Origin: Dromiciops gliroides
Taxonomy: Eukaryota; Chordata; Mammalia; Microbiotheria; Microbiotheriidae
Reading direction: 5' to 3'
Length of the DNA stretch: 64,000 nt
Assembly (NCBI RefSeq): GCF_019393635.1
Contig: NC_057861.1
Span: 538,392,211-538,456,210, forward strand
The position numbers were made by a program, and so were the translations under genes. Shown here in pieces: positions 33,137 through 45,669 of this stretch. Position 1 is the first letter of the stretch, and each line of letters starts with the position of its first letter. Below the pieces are notes generated by a model. It had not been told where the DNA came from. It did not search any database and saw nothing but the letters and a program-made list of their open reading frames with translations.

Positions 33137-33414
33137 CCAGTCTGAGTGTATTACTTGGGTCCCTCAAACTCAAAATGCTGAAAAAATCAACTTGCATTTC
33201 CTCTAAATACTGCTCTACATCCTGATTTTCCTATTTTAATGGTAGGAGATTAACTCTCCTCAACTCGTTTGGATCTACCTTGACATAAGGCCAATCGATG
33301 ATACTTCAAACTAGGCCCTGGGGGAGAGTGGTAAAGAGCTTGCTCTCCCCTCATTCATTCCATTGAGTAGAGACAGCAATTCATATATTAGATGTAAGAT
33401 CTGTAATATGAGAG

Positions 33415-33585
33415 GCAATATGGCATGGTGGAAAGACCACTGACTTTGGAGTCAAATTGCCTATGTGACCTTGGTTAGATAAGTAATTTTGTTTCACTAG
33501 GCATCAGTTTCCTTATCTGTAAATTGAAAGGGTGGACCCTTTTATCTCTGAGGTCTTCTCTAGCTCTAAATTCTATAATCCTTGG
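33415..33585 (+). repeat. MIR-type SINE
   Basis: GAGGCAATATGGCATGGTGG, CATCAGTTTCCTTATCTGTA, CTCTAGCTCTAAATTCTATA. Confidence 0.6.
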
Positions 33586-34025
33586 AAGAGGATGGAAGTT
33601 TAGCCGGCCAGGCAAAAGAGAGATCCAGGGTTTTTTAAGGTAGAAAAAAGAAAGAAGTAATAGGTTTTCTTAGGAGTGGGAATTGAATAGGATATGGAAG
33701 GAGTAAGGAGCTTACTTTTCTTAGAATCTCCTTAAATTAAGAATTATTAATTGTCATTATTTTTTAAAATTTAATCAAAAAAAGAAAAATAATAATCTTC
33801 ATTTCAAAGTATATGCCTTGCCTACCGAGAAAGCTGTCTCTTGTAACAAAGGAGAGACAGAGAGGGGGTTGGAGAGTGGGAGAGACAGAAGCTAAGCAAA
33901 ATAAACTTGAAAAAGAAAATTAACAAATTGAGTTCATTGAACTGTTTTTTTTTTTCTTAAAAGAAATGGTAAGGATGACCTAACTTCTACATCTTGCCCT
34001 CATCCCGCACACATATTCATGTTTC

Positions 34026-34189
34026 TTTTTTTTTCTTTCCTTCTTTTTATTTGGGGGGGGCAGGGCAATGAGGGTTAAGTGACTTGCCCAAGGTCACACA
34101 GCTAGTAGCTGTCAAGTATCTGAGGCTGGATTTGAACTCAGGTCCTCCTGAATCCAGGACTGGTGCTTTATCCACTGTGCCTCCCCCCC
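34026..34189 (-). repeat. CORE-SINE, antisense
   Basis: CAGGGCAATGAGGGTTAAGT to TATCCACTGTGCCTCC, flanked by ACATATTCATGTTTC and ACATTCATGTTTC. Confidence 0.85.
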
Positions 34190-34221
34190 ACATTCATGTT
34201 TCAAATAGGCTTTGGCCTAAA

Positions 34222-34410
34222 TGAGGGTTTTTAACCTTTTTTTTTTTTAATGTCATGGACTTTTTTGGCAGCCCGTTGAAGTCTGTGGACCCCTTCTCAG
34301 AATAATGTTTTTAAATAAATGAAGCAAATGCTAAAATTCAAGGGTTTTTCTCATCCAAGTTCAAAAAGCCCTCTGAAATCTATCCATGGATCTCAAGGTT
34401 AAGAACCCTT
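34222..34410 (+). mobile_element. hAT-type MITE, same family as 10957-11262
   Basis: Inverted ends (TGAGGGTTTTTAACC and GGTTAAGAACCCTT), interior TGGACCCCTTCTCAGAATAA, 8-bp duplication GGCCTAAA/GGCCTAGA (34214-34221 and 34411-34418). Confidence 0.7.
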
Positions 34411-34559
34411 GGCCTAGATGTACTGAGTGTCCTTTCAGCCCTAAGAGCCTGCAAATCTAAGCTGATATGAGCTTACCTTAATTCTCACGACAGTTGTACA
34501 TTGGAGAAGTTCTGTGGAACTGAAACTATATCAATCAAATCTCATTATAAAGATTCAAG

Positions 34560-35010
34560 GGTTATTGGACTGTAAGAAACGATGGAAATAGAGAATCATG
34601 GGAAGACCTATACAAACTGTTGTAGTGTGATGTCAGCAAAATTAGAAAAATAATATACACAAAAATTACAACAGTATAATTCAAATGAACCCCCACACAC
34701 CAATTGAAACTGAATTCAATGAACTTTTAATGACAAAGCTTAGCCTCAAAAAAGAGATGTGAGAATGTACCTCCCTTTATTGAAGATTTAGGGGACTAAG
34801 GGTATGTCGCATTGCATATAATGCTAATTAACCAATCAACAAGCAAATGCTTTATTAAGTACTATGTGCCATACTTCAATCTTGTATTAACTTACTGAAC
34901 TTTTCCCCCTCTTTTTAATTCTTTATAAGGGATGGCTCTCTTGGGTAGGGGTAGAGGTAGAGAATATATTTGAAAATGAAGGCAATGTAAGAACAAAGAT
35001 ATTAATACAT
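34560..35010 (+). mobile_element. L1 3' region, old, sense
   Basis: GGACTGTAAGAAACGATGGAA, GGGAAGACCTATACAAACTG and, at the end, AAGGGATGGCTCTCTTGGGT and AAATGAAGGCAATGTAAGAA. A short L2 tip appears to be embedded near 34830-34870. Confidence 0.5.
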
Positions 35011-35014
35011 TTTA

Positions 35015-36150
35015 AGTGCAAAAAAATATCTTCACAAGGGGACTTTTCTCTTTTATGGAAACCAGAAGGAAACTCTGGGAAAATGAAAAGAAAACCCTGT
35101 TAATCACCTCTCTTCCCTCCCTCATCCTCATTTATGTTATTTTAAATTTGCATTTTCAAATATTGATTTTCCTTAAACTTATTTTTCTAAGGAAAAAAAC
35201 TAAAACTATTCACACATTTCTCTTTTGACTTGGTTTTCCATGAAGTTCCTCAGACAAACAGGGCTTGCAGATAGTTCAGACTAAATCAGTTTATCATTCT
35301 CAAGAGATGGCATGTAGTTTTCTTCTTGTTCTTACACTCCAAATGCATTTGAATTAATGATACATGAAGAAGAATAAAGAAGAGGCAGCAAAATTGTGCT
35401 TGTGTTCTTTTTTTTTAAGCAGCAAATCAAGCGTTAGAATGTTCTCTAAATACTTGTGGCTCAGCTCATGTTAACTCCAGCAAACATAGGCAAAGCAATT
35501 AGCATCTGGCATTTCTTTCTTGGCCAGCAACTGTATGTGTATTGAGTTCAGAAGCCAAACACTGCATTAAGGACGGATGAGATCCAAATCACTCTTTATA
35601 TAGCTCCCTAGTCTGGTGTGATGAATAACCAAAGACAAAAATGAGGCAAGCATTGTAAACACTTATATAATATAAAGGATACATTTTTGATCAGTGGTCT
35701 CCTTTCTTCTTTTCATTGCAATGAGAGCCAATATCATCTTACTGCTGTTCTGATCCCTTTAGATAAGCAGACCACTTCTCCAGGACAAGGAAAATACTTA
35801 GATTTGTGCCAACATAATTGTGTATAAGTGTGTGTGGGGGGGCAGACAGAGACGTTAATCAAATAGCTTTGTGATTTGAGTCAATGCTGAAAAATGAAAC
35901 AACATTCTGTGAATAAGTTCTGAGTGAAATTGACCTAGAGCTTAAAAAAAAAAGTTGGCATTCAACTAGAACCAAAGTTAAAGAACAGAAACATTTTCCA
36001 AAAGGTCTTCATGGTGTTGTTGAGTTTTCTAAGGAAAAAAGTAGTGTTATACATGAAATAAAAGCTTTTGTTTCGCTATTTCTTAGATCGAGAACCTATT
36101 CTTTGTTTTACTTGGTATACATTGTTTTTTCTTTGCACATACTTCATATT
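35015..36150. other. Unclassified non-coding sequence
   Basis: AT-rich; no repeat family or exon recognised. One 70-aa open frame without known motif. Confidence 0.3.
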
Positions 36151-36156
36151 TACCAT

Positions 36157-36400
36157 CAGGGGTATATGAGGAGACAATTCTTTGGGGTTCTTCCAAGTTC
36201 ATTTGGTTGTTAAATTTCTAGCATGAGTATTTTCACCTAGGAAATCCCCAAACAACTACAAATCAGGGCTTGATTGGTGTTTGGTTGATTGTCCAGATTT
36301 CAGAAAGTGATGGAAAAATTTTAATAATGCACGTTAAATTTTAAAATATGTTGTACAATTTCAGAGAGCTTGTTGTTAAACATTTAGCAGCATATCTCTG
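36157..36400 (+). mobile_element. hAT-type DNA transposon
   Basis: CAGGGGTATATGAGG at the left, ACTACAAATCAGGGCTTGAT in the core, TTGTTGTTAAACATTTAGCA and CATATCTCTG at the right. It is the uninterrupted counterpart of 26941-27360. Confidence 0.55.
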
Positions 36401-36424
36401 TATTTACTTCTCTGTGTATGTGGT

Positions 36425-36545
36425 ATTATCTCTCCCAACAAAATGTAAGCTCCTTGAAGGCAGGCACTATTTCTTCTCTCTTTTATCATTTTATACCTAC
36501 TAACTTGCACAAATAGGAACTTGCTAAATTTTTGTTCTTAAAATG
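36425..36545 (+). mobile_element. L2 3' tip
   Basis: TGTAAGCTCCTTGAAGGCAG and TTATACCTACTAACTTGCAC. Confidence 0.5.
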
Positions 36546-36794
36546 GTGGAAATCAGGTATGTAGCCGAACAATAAAGAACAAAAACTTGAAACAAGTAAA
36601 CCTTGAATCAAGTAAACTCAAGCTACCACATTCCAAATTGACAGAGTTGATGAAGGTAAGAGCTAACTTGTTTTCTACAATGAGAAGCAAATTTGATAAA
36701 TTTTCAGGCAAGATGGAGTTCGGCACAAGTTATGTGATAGTGGCACCACCAGGCAGTGGGTATTATAAATCCTGCAACCAGACCAAAGTGATAA

Positions 36795-36900
36795 GATCCC
36801 ATTCATTCCACAACCATTTCTTGAGGGCCTATTATGTATAAGACATAATGCTTGGTGCTAGGGTTACAAAGACAAAATGAAAAGTTTCGGGGAACTCATG
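36795..36900 (-). mobile_element. L2 3' tip, antisense
   Basis: CTTGAGGGCCTATTATGTATA and CTTGGTGCTAGGGTTACAAA. Confidence 0.45.
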
Positions 36901-37639
36901 CTGTGCTGAGAAATCTACTGTGAATCTTCAGGCTTGGGAGAAATCCTTGGGATTAATCTAGATTGCCAAGGTAATAACCAGCAGAGAGATAATCATAAAG
37001 TTAGGAAAGTGCTACAAAGGAATATGGGACTACAGGGTTTAATAGACATAATATTAGCCTAATATGACAAGAGACTAGTTAACCATTTAAATTGCACACT
37101 TATCCAAAATATTCAGAAAAAGGATTTCTAGGGTAGAAATATAAATCTAATTTTATACTGAAAGCCAAAGAAAAAATTGGATTTATTTTACAAGAATTGG
37201 TTTTATAGTCCGTGATACTGTATAATTAGCTGTGACACTGTGGACAAATCATGCAACTTTTCTGAATATCAGTTTCCCCATCTGTCAAGAGGTGACAACA
37301 TTTGTACTGCCTACCTTATAGGAATATTTTGATTATCAATAGACACCATATATATGAAACTACTTTAGAAAATATAAAGTTCTACAAAATGTAAGTTATT
37401 ACATAGTAATTTATTATCACACCCAAAATATGCTTGAGGGCACAGAGGTGATCAAGTGGATTCCCCCTGATTTTTCAATAGTACTCATGCATATCTCAAC
37501 TTTCCAAATAAATTGTCAACTCATTAAGGTTAGGAATTAGGTCTCATATTTCTTCTTATTTTCCTATCCTACCCCATCTCACCATGTAAGACTTAACAAA
37601 GTTTTTGGCATATAATAGATAAAACACTTTTGGAACTGA

Positions 37640-38335
37640 AATGAGTCTGACTTTTTTCTTCTCAGCCCCAGAGAACAGAACTAGAAGCAATGGGTGCAAG
37701 ATAGAGAGGCAGACTTGGGTTAAATCTGAGGAAAAACCTCTTGATAAATGTGGCTGTTCCAAAGTAGAATAAGCTGACTTTGCAGGAGGGGGTGGTAGTA
37801 GAGTCCCCACTCACTGGAGACCTTTAACTGAAAGCTAGATTACCACTTGTTGAAGATGCTATAGAGGAGATTTTTTTAAATAAATAAAAGTATTTTATTA
37901 TTTTCCAGTTACATGTAAGGATAGTTTTCAACATTTGTTTTCATAGGATTTTTAGTTCCAAATTTTTTCCTCCCTCCTCCCCAAGACAGAAAGCAGTCTG
38001 ATATAGGTTATATATGTACAACCACATTAAACATATTTCTACATTAGTCATCTTGTGAAAGAAGAATCAGAACACAAGGGAAAAAGCTCAAAAAAGAAGG
38101 AAAAATATCCCAAAGTAGAAACCGTATGGTTCAATCTGCACTCATAATCCACAGTTCTTTTTTCAGGATGTTGAGAACATTTTCTATCATGAGTTCTTTG
38201 AAACTGTTTTGGATTGTTGCACTGCTGAGAAGAGTCCATCACCATTGTTATAGAAGAGATTCTTGGTCAGGTACAGGTTGCAATGTATGGCTTCTGAGGT
38301 CCTTTCTAGCAAAGGGCCTCTGAGATTCTGGGAAA
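37640..38335 (+). mobile_element. L3/CR1 3' end split by an L1
   Basis: AGAACTAGAAGCAATGGGTG, CCACTCACTGGAGACCTTTA on the left of the L1; AGGTCCTTTCTAGCAAAGGG on its right. This is colinear L3 3' end. Confidence 0.65.
37873..38248 (-). mobile_element. L1 3' end inserted in L3/CR1
   Basis: Antisense: GTATTTTATTATTTTCCAGT, then CCTCCCTCCTCCCCAAGACAG, CACATTAGTCATCTTGTGAAA. Flanks TATAGAGGAGATT and TATAGAAGAGATT form a 13-bp duplication with one mismatch. Confidence 0.8.
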
Positions 38336-38463
38336 GGGTTTTTGTAATGGACTACCCACCCATCCTTTTTTTGAGAGATTGATCAAGATGACAACACATG
38401 GGGGAATGCAAGGAGAGAGATGTAGATCTCCCTGTCAAAAAAATCCCTACCTATTCTTCTCCT

Positions 38464-38830
38464 CAGTGGGAATTCAACTTAATAAACATTTGCTAAGGTC
38501 TTATCATTTGCTGGGTGCTATACTGGGTCCTGAGGATACAAAAGTGAGAGACAGCAACATAGTCATTGAGCTGTTTCTGTATCTACCCTCAAGAAATGTA
38601 CAATCAAATAAGAGAGTTTTATGACATGCACGGATACCCACATAAAATGATACAGGGAAAATTATGATGAGAGGTCCAGGCAAAGAATGGTGAGAAACAT
38701 GAAAAAAAGAGACATTTTCAGCTTTTGCAGGATGAAGGAAGACTCCATGGAGAAGGTAGCATTTGATCTGGGCTTTGAAGGTAGAGATGGATTTCATCAA
38801 TCCATAGAAAAGGGACATGTCAGTAGTAAG
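38464..38830 (-). mobile_element. L2 3' end, antisense
   Basis: CTTAATAAACATTTGCTAAGG, GCTATACTGGGTCCTGAGGA, GAAGACTCCATGGAGAAGGT. Confidence 0.6.
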
Positions 38831-39239
38831 TACCTTAAAAAGTCTATGAAATAAGGCTTTTAGATATATCTGTAGATCTTGATTGGTTGGGGTGAAGGAC
38901 CCCCACTATGCTGATTAATAAAGAATTCCTACCAGGCCTGTTGGCCATATTCAGAATAACACTGCTGACTTTGGTCTCATGGATGGTTCATAGCCATCCA
39001 TAATTGAGAAAGGAATTTGAAGCCAAGTATTGAGATGGACCCAAGTCTATCACCAGTTCTACCTTGCTTTTTTTTTTCCTTGCCACAATATCGTTTGCTT
39101 GCATAGAATGCTTACAGAAGTTTATGCTGAAGAAAATTTAAAAATTGTAGATATAGATAGCTTTAGGGGAATTCTTTGGTGGTAACTGCATCATAGTCAA
39201 AAAGGACTTGAGGACACAGAAGTCATGAAGTTGATTTCC

Positions 39240-39385
39240 CCTGATTTTCCAGATGAAGGAACCTATGCCCAGAGAGTTTAAGAGACTTATGAAAGGTCAC
39301 CTAGATAATAAATGGCTGGAAAGGGATTCCAATTGTGATCTTTCTGACTCCAAGTCCAGCACCCTAGCCAGTATGACTTACTTCT
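39240..39385 (-). repeat. MIR-type SINE, antisense
   Basis: CCAGATGAAGGAACCTATGC, AAAGGTCACCTAGATAATAA, CTGACTCCAAGTCCAGCACC. Confidence 0.5.
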
Positions 39386-39905
39386 TCTCTAAACAGGAGG
39401 TATAAGGAATTTCTGAGCTTAAATCAGATAGAGGTTTGGGATGGAGACATTGTCCCTAGTGAGCAAGAGAATAAATGAAAGAGTCATTATTACATGGTTG
39501 GTGATTCTACTTAGATGCTTGCATGTTCTATATGCCAAATGATCCCAGTCCCTGGAGGCAAGATTTTCCCTACAGGGAGAAAAATCTTTAAACAACCAAG
39601 ACTGTGGGAATTGGCAGATTTGTTTCCTTGTGGAAGGAAAGCAGCTAATGTTTTTTTTCCATTAATTTTATGCTAGGTATGGAGTGGTCTGTCTCAGTCA
39701 GCTTGTCAGTTAGCATTTATTAAGCATTTCCTTTGTGTCAATCAATTAATAAGCACTTAAATACCTACTGTGTGCCAAGCACTGTGCTTGGAATAGAAAG
39801 AAAGTGAGGTTTGAGGAGTCCCTGCTATCAAGGAGTACAGAATCCAATAGAGGAGATAGCATGCAAACAACTATGTACAAACAAGATACATTCAGAATCA
39901 GATGG

Positions 39906-40071
39906 AGGTGGGAGGAGCTAGGTGGCACAGTGGATAAAACACCGGCCCTGGATTCAGGAGGACCTGAGTTCAAATTGAGCCTCAGACACTTGACACTAGC
40001 TGTGTGACCCTGGGCAAGTCACTTAACCCTCATTGCCCCATGCAAAAAAAAAAAAAAGAAGAAGAAGAAGA
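39906..40071 (+). repeat. CORE-SINE in L2
   Basis: The copy ends in a poly-A and (AAG)n tail. Flanks AGAATCAGATGG and AGAATCAAATGG form the duplication. Confidence 0.88.
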
Positions 40072-40258
40072 AGAATCAAATGGGAATGGGAAAGTTCCAA
40101 GATTGAGGATGACTGGGAAAGGCTTCTTTTAGGAGGTAGGACTTTAGCTAAGTCCTATGTGAAAGGTACAAGGGAATCTAGGAGGCAGATATGAGAAGGG
40201 AGAACATTCCAGGCATGGGAATAACCAGAGATAGGTTGTCATGTTAAAGAAATAACAA

Positions 40259-40436
40259 AAAAGAAAAAGAAAAGAAAAGAAAAGGGGTATCTAGGTGGCA
40301 CAGTGGATAAAGCACCAGCCCTGGATTCAGGAGTACCTGAGTTCAAATCCAGCCTCAGACACTTAACACTTACTAGCTGTGTGACCCTGGGCAAGTCACT
40401 TAACCCTCATTGCCCCACAAAAAGAAAAAAAAAAGA
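40259..40436 (+). repeat. CORE-SINE in L2, with A-rich leader
   Basis: Perfect 13-bp duplication AAAGAAATAACAA (40246-40258 and 40437-40449). An (AAAAG)n tract precedes the SINE head inside the duplicated borders, which is unusual. Confidence 0.85.
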
Positions 40437-42154
40437 AAAGAAATAACAAGGACACCAGTGTCATTGTCACAGAATTCCTGGAGGTGAGTAAGGTATAAGA
40501 AGACTTGGGAAGGTAGGAAAACAGCAGAGCTTTCAAAAGGGCTATAATAGCCCAAAATAGGATTTTATATTTTATCCTGGAGGCTATAAGGAGTCACTGA
40601 AGTTTTTGTTTTTTGTTTTTGAATAATGGGGTGATTTGGTCAGACTTATACTTTAAGATCAATTTGACTGCTACATAGAGGATGAACTGGAGTGGGGAGA
40701 GATTTATAGCAGGAAGACCAACCAGAAGGCTAGGAAATAATCCAGGTTTGAGGTGATGAGATCTTCTGTTTGTTTGTTTGCATCAGGGTGGTGGTATTTT
40801 CAGAGAAGAGAAGGCAGCATATACACGAAATGTTACCAAAGTAGAAAGGACAAGATTTTATTACTATCTGAATATGGAGTCTGAGAGAGAAAACTCAAGG
40901 ATGACAATTAGTTTGCAAGTCTAAGGGATTGGGAGGATGGTGGTACCTTTGACAGTAATAGAGAAATTAGCGGAAGGAAAGGGAAAATTTGGGGTAAAGA
41001 TAACGAGTTCAGTTTTGGGATTTTAAGTTTAAGGTGTCTATAGGACATCTAGTTAAATGTATCTAATAAGCAATTAGAGATCCAAGACTAGAAATCAGGA
41101 GAGAGGTTAAGCCTGGATAAATATTGGGAAGACCTATATGAACTGATACAAAGTGAAGTGAGCAGACAAGAGGATGAGGAAAGGAGCAGTGGGAATCTTG
41201 AGGAGGCATGAAAAGGTTTGAGAAAACTCCTGTAGTGAGTAGGATAGTGAATCAGTTAGTGAGGATTAAAAGGAATGCTTTTCTGTAGTTAGGACCCGGT
41301 TGAGATTATATAACATATACCTGTAAGAGACCCAGCAAACATATTTTCTCTGGCTTCATTCAGTAGCATGTGAATGGGAGTGAAGGCAATGGATGGTGGG
41401 AGTGATCCAAGGCTGAGGTTTGAAGGAGTTGAAGTTTTAAGGTAGGAGAGAGATGGCAGAGAAAAGACCCAGGTGAGAACTCCAACTGAAAATAAAATCT
41501 GTCCATAGAGACAAGTTCCACGTCCAAATATCTAGTGTCTTATCACCTAGCAACAAGCATAAAACCAGAAGAACATTAGGCAGGGATGATATATCATGCA
41601 AAACCAGCAGGAAACAGATTTGATGGAAGCACATGATGACAGCACTGAAAACACTGGCAGACTTGACTGCAGCATCAGAGACATGAATTGTCCCTCCATA
41701 CATGCATCCCTACATTTCTTTTCCGATGTTGTGCATGTTCCCTTGATGTATCTAACTACTCTTCCATCTTAGAGTGTGTATAGTTCTAGGGAAATGCACC
41801 CTAAATTTTGGAGGGAGGTAAATATTCCAGTGCCCCTCTTTTCTACTATTCCATTTCATTAAATCTTTATTTTGAACCGTCTGTTTTCTAGTTGACTCAG
41901 AAAAGAAACACACCTGTAGGGGCTTCCAAACGATAGACTTTGTGTAGCTATGGGCCCACAGGTTATCATGAACCTGAGTATTCTCTGGGAAGCCCACACA
42001 CAAAAAGGTAATGTCAGAGGTATTATATTGACACAAGTATATTTAATTTTTTTCCTTATAAAATTTTTGTCATCCAGAAGTCTTATGTTTCTTAAATATA
42101 TGAAGTGAGCAGCTTAGTCCCTCCATGAGGTAAATTATTCATTGCAGTGAAATT

Positions 42155-42510
42155 CAATCCAACAAACATTTACTGAGTGCTTTCTAAGAGTAAGACACTG
42201 TTAGGCAATAGAAATATAAAGATAAAATGACAAATAATCTCCACCCTCAAAGAACTAACCTTCTACTAAAGAGAGGTATATAGCATTTAAATAGATAAGT
42301 AAATATAATTTCAGGAGGGAAAGAACACTAACAGTTGGAGGAATTAGTGAAGGCATCTTGCAAAAGTAGGGATCCGAACATATTCTTGAAGGAAAGGAGG
42401 CTTCTAAGAAGCAAAGGTAATAAAGAAGAGGATTCTTGGCCTATGGAATAGTCTAGACAAAGTCCCAGAGGTGGGGAATGGAATACTAAGTTTAGGGAAC
42501 AGTAAGTAGG
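42155..42510 (-). mobile_element. L2 3' end, antisense
   Basis: ACATTTACTGAGTGCTTTCT, CACCCTCAAAGAACTAACCT, ATAGTCTAGACAAAGTCCCA. Confidence 0.6.
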
Positions 42511-42514
42511 CCAA

Positions 42515-44140
42515 TTTGGTTGACTAGTCATTATTTATTTGCTTATGAACTGATAGGATGGCAATTCTGTTTTCATTAAGACTTTATATTACCCTTAAAA
42601 ACAAAACCATGTGAGCCCTATAGTAGATGGTTAGATAAAATTAATCTTAATGAAGAACTTCTCTCTTAATCAAATTAATCATTGCGCCAATTAAATACTG
42701 ATTCCTTGTGACATATTTTAGAATGAAGTAACTCCCTATTAGGGGACTAAGTCTAAAGGAGAGGTCTATAAATTAGAATGCCCTGAGAGGCAGGAGACCC
42801 AGATGCTAGACACTTTTTAGATACACCCTTGGCACAAGGCCGACAAAACTTCCAAAGCTTTTCAATAATGTTTAGTCGCTGTAGTTCCTTACCATTATTA
42901 TTATATATTATGATTACTATACATAAATTTATTGTAGATTATAATCATATTAATTTATTATATCATAATTATTATCTATTATATGATTATGTAATTATTA
43001 TTACGTAGTTCCTTATTATTATTATTATCATGCTTCTTATTATGTGTATAGCTGCATTAATCAATATTGGTTACATAACTATGTTAATAAGTAAAGCCTT
43101 CATCTACTTGTTGGGATCTTTCTGTGTTCCCCCTCCCTTATGGAGGTGGAATCCCATAAGGACTGCTATAAGACCTTTGATTCCTCACTTGAAAGGACTA
43201 TCCAAGGTCATCCTTCTGGCACTTGTCATAAAACGAGCATTTAACCCATGAGTGTTTATTGTCCCTTTCTTTTGACTTTCACCCCTAAGATCAGCCCAGG
43301 TGGTGCCTTCCTGGTTATTGGGTTTTTTGTTTGTTTTTTTGTTTGCTTGTTTGTAGTCATCTCACTCAGTAGATAAAGTGCCTATCTAGACCTATATGGG
43401 TACTTAGCAATGATAGATAAGACTTTCCCCATCCCCCTTGATAGCTAACCTAACAAGGGGGATAGGGATCCATTCCCATGCTCTCAACATTTTCAAACAA
43501 TTACTGCACTAAAATAGATCCCATACATTTAGTTCTGGAAGTGGGAAAGTAGGGAGGTTATACCTTACTCCTCACTAATCACCTACCCAGAGCCCCTAAA
43601 TAAGAAGTAATATCTCTAACACACATCCAAAATGGGACTTATACTATACATAAGGGAAAAACTGAGATGCTACCTTTGGAGCTGCCAAACCTCCACAGCC
43701 ATGGTCACTGCCAAACTCTGACCACAATCTGAGCACAGGCTTGGAAATCCCCAGTATCCCATAACATTCCCCAGGCAACTGTCAAGAATAACCTTTTGTA
43801 AAACCCCTTTGGACATTATGTATTGTGCATGGATTTCCTTTTCTCCTCTGTAGTATGGACACTTGGGTTATCATATAATCACTCATTTGAAGAAGCATTT
43901 GACACCAAATGAAGGAAGTGGAATGGACAAAAGAAACTGAATAAGTCTCTTCTTTTTAAATTCCCCCAACCCAAGGAACATGCATTCAAATTGCTGCAGT
44001 GAGTATTTCTAACTTAACCCTGTGAGGTCGTGTTTTCCTGAGACTTACTTAAAAGAGCAGTTTCACAGGGGAATTCAGTGAGCCAGCCAATGCTGAAAGC
44101 AAGAGGTCCTTTTATATGGCATATTAAAGAGAAGATTATA
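42515..44140. other. Unclassified non-coding sequence with ATT-rich stretch
   Basis: An ATTATT/TATA-rich tract lies at about 42890-43030 and a GTTT-rich tract near 43320-43355. The rest is unassigned; no exon recognised. Confidence 0.3.
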
Positions 44141-44397
44141 TGGATTAATTGAAGACACAGAGGAGAAAACATAATGGGGGGATGGAGAACAGAGGAAAGT
44201 ACATTGGCACTCAAGTCAGAAGACCTGGGTTCAAACCTTACTACCCCTCTGATATTTCCTGTCAAAACTTGGGCAAGCTTCCACTCTGCCACTGCTCACA
44301 AATGCCCTATCCCACCCCTCATAACAGTTACTTCCACCTCTTATTCTGGTTACAATGACCAATCTATATTACCATTGCTTCAAAAGAACATGTGCCA

Positions 44398-44540
44398 GGG
44401 GGCAGGTAGGTGGCACAGTGGATAAAGAAAGCACTGGCCCTGGGTTCAGGAGGACCTGATTTCAAATCCGGCCTCAGACACTTGACACTTACTAGCTGTG
44501 TGACCCTGGGCAAGTCACTTAACCCCAATTGCCTCACCAA

Positions 44541-44597
<57 letters not shown>
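44398..44597 (+). repeat. CORE-SINE with (ATA)n tail
   Basis: Flanked by AAAAGAACATGTGCCA and AAAAGAACGTGTGCCA (16 bp, one mismatch). The tail holds about 19 ATA units (44543-44599). Confidence 0.9.
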
Positions 44598-44601
<4 letters not shown>

Positions 44602-44735
44602 GAACGTGTGCCAAATGACTGCCCCATGTGACTCCCTAGACCAACATTGCCTTCCCACTCCCTTATATGTCTTATTTTCTCCTAGTAGAATATAAGCTCT
44701 TTGAGGTCAGTGAAAGACTTGGTTTTTTATTTGTT

Positions 44736-44800
44736 GGTGTTGTTCAGTCATTCAGTCACATCCAATGCTTCATAACCCCATGGACCATGGCAGTATTGTT
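44736..44800 (-). repeat. RTE-tailed SINE, short antisense remnant
   Basis: GTGTTGTTCAGTCATTCAGTC and CATAACCCCATGGACCATGG. Confidence 0.55.
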
Positions 44801-44924
44801 GCGAGTCAGGGAAAAGGGTAGCTCTGTGTCTGAACAAAATTAGGCAAAAACTTTGGGGATGAGGAGGAGTAGAGGGGAGCTTGAGCTTCAGGTTAGAAGC
44901 AGAGGCTGGAGCATAGATGGTGTG

Positions 44925-45065
44925 GCTTGGAGACCACCAGGAAGTTTATTAATACCTACAACACACATGATGTTAGGCAAATTACCTAACATCTGTGAGC
45001 CTCAGTTTCCTCATCTGTACAATGAAGATGTAGCTGGCTCTAACTTTTCTTGTCAGTTCTATTAA
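44925..45065 (+). repeat. MIR-type SINE 3' part
   Basis: GTTAGGCAAATTACCTAACA and AGCCTCAGTTTCCTCATCTG. Confidence 0.5.
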
Positions 45066-45665
45066 ACATTACTCCTATCATTCACTATGGTCCCATTAAA
45101 CTTTCTGTTCCTCAAACATCAGTGGCATTCCTTCTCCTTACTCCATGCATTTGCAACAAGCTTTTACCCCAGTTCTGGAATGTATTCTCTCTTCACTTCT
45201 GCCTCTTAGTTAGTTTCCTTTGAAGTCCAATTCAAATACCACCTCCTATATAATGCCTTCCCTAATCTCCCCAGCTGCTACTGCCTCCCCCCCCAAAATT
45301 ATCTTGTTTATTTTATACATATTTTTTTTTGGTAGGGCAATGAGGGGTAAGCGACTTTCCCAGGGTCACACAGCTAGTAAGTGTCAAGTGTCTGAGGTCG
45401 GATTTGAACTCAGGTCCTCCTGAATCCAGGGCCAGTACTTTATCCACAGTGCCACCTAGCTGCCCCTATTTTATACATATTTTTAATATGATTTTTTGTG
45501 TCTGTGTTGTTTCTCCCGCTAAAATGTAAGCTACATGAAGCCAGGGATTAATTCATTGTTGTCTATCTCTCCAGTACCTAGCACAGTGACTGGCACATAG
45601 TAGACTCTCTATAAATGCTTATTGATTAGTTCCTTCTCGTTCCAAATCTATGATCCTGTGAACAT
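45066..45665 (+). mobile_element. L2 3' end, sense, split by a SINE
   Basis: CCTTCTCCTTACTCCATGCA, ACCTCCTATATAATGCCTTC; after the SINE, AAAATGTAAGCTACATGAAG and CTAGCACAGTGACTGGCACA. Confidence 0.65.
45326..45467 (-). repeat. CORE-SINE in L2
   Basis: Perfect 16-bp duplication ATTTTATACATATTTT (45310-45325 and 45468-45483). Confidence 0.93.
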
Positions 45666-45669
45666 GCTC

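Larger units (their letters stand above)
39700..41130 (-). mobile_element. L2 LINE, long antisense fragment with two SINEs inside
   Basis: Consecutive antisense L2 blocks: AAATACCTACTGTGTGCCAA; GAGAACATTCCAGGCATGGG; GTCACTGAAGTTTTTG; AGTTCAGTTTTGGGATTTTA. CORE-SINEs at 39906 and 40259 interrupt it. No open frame of useful length remains. Confidence 0.65.
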
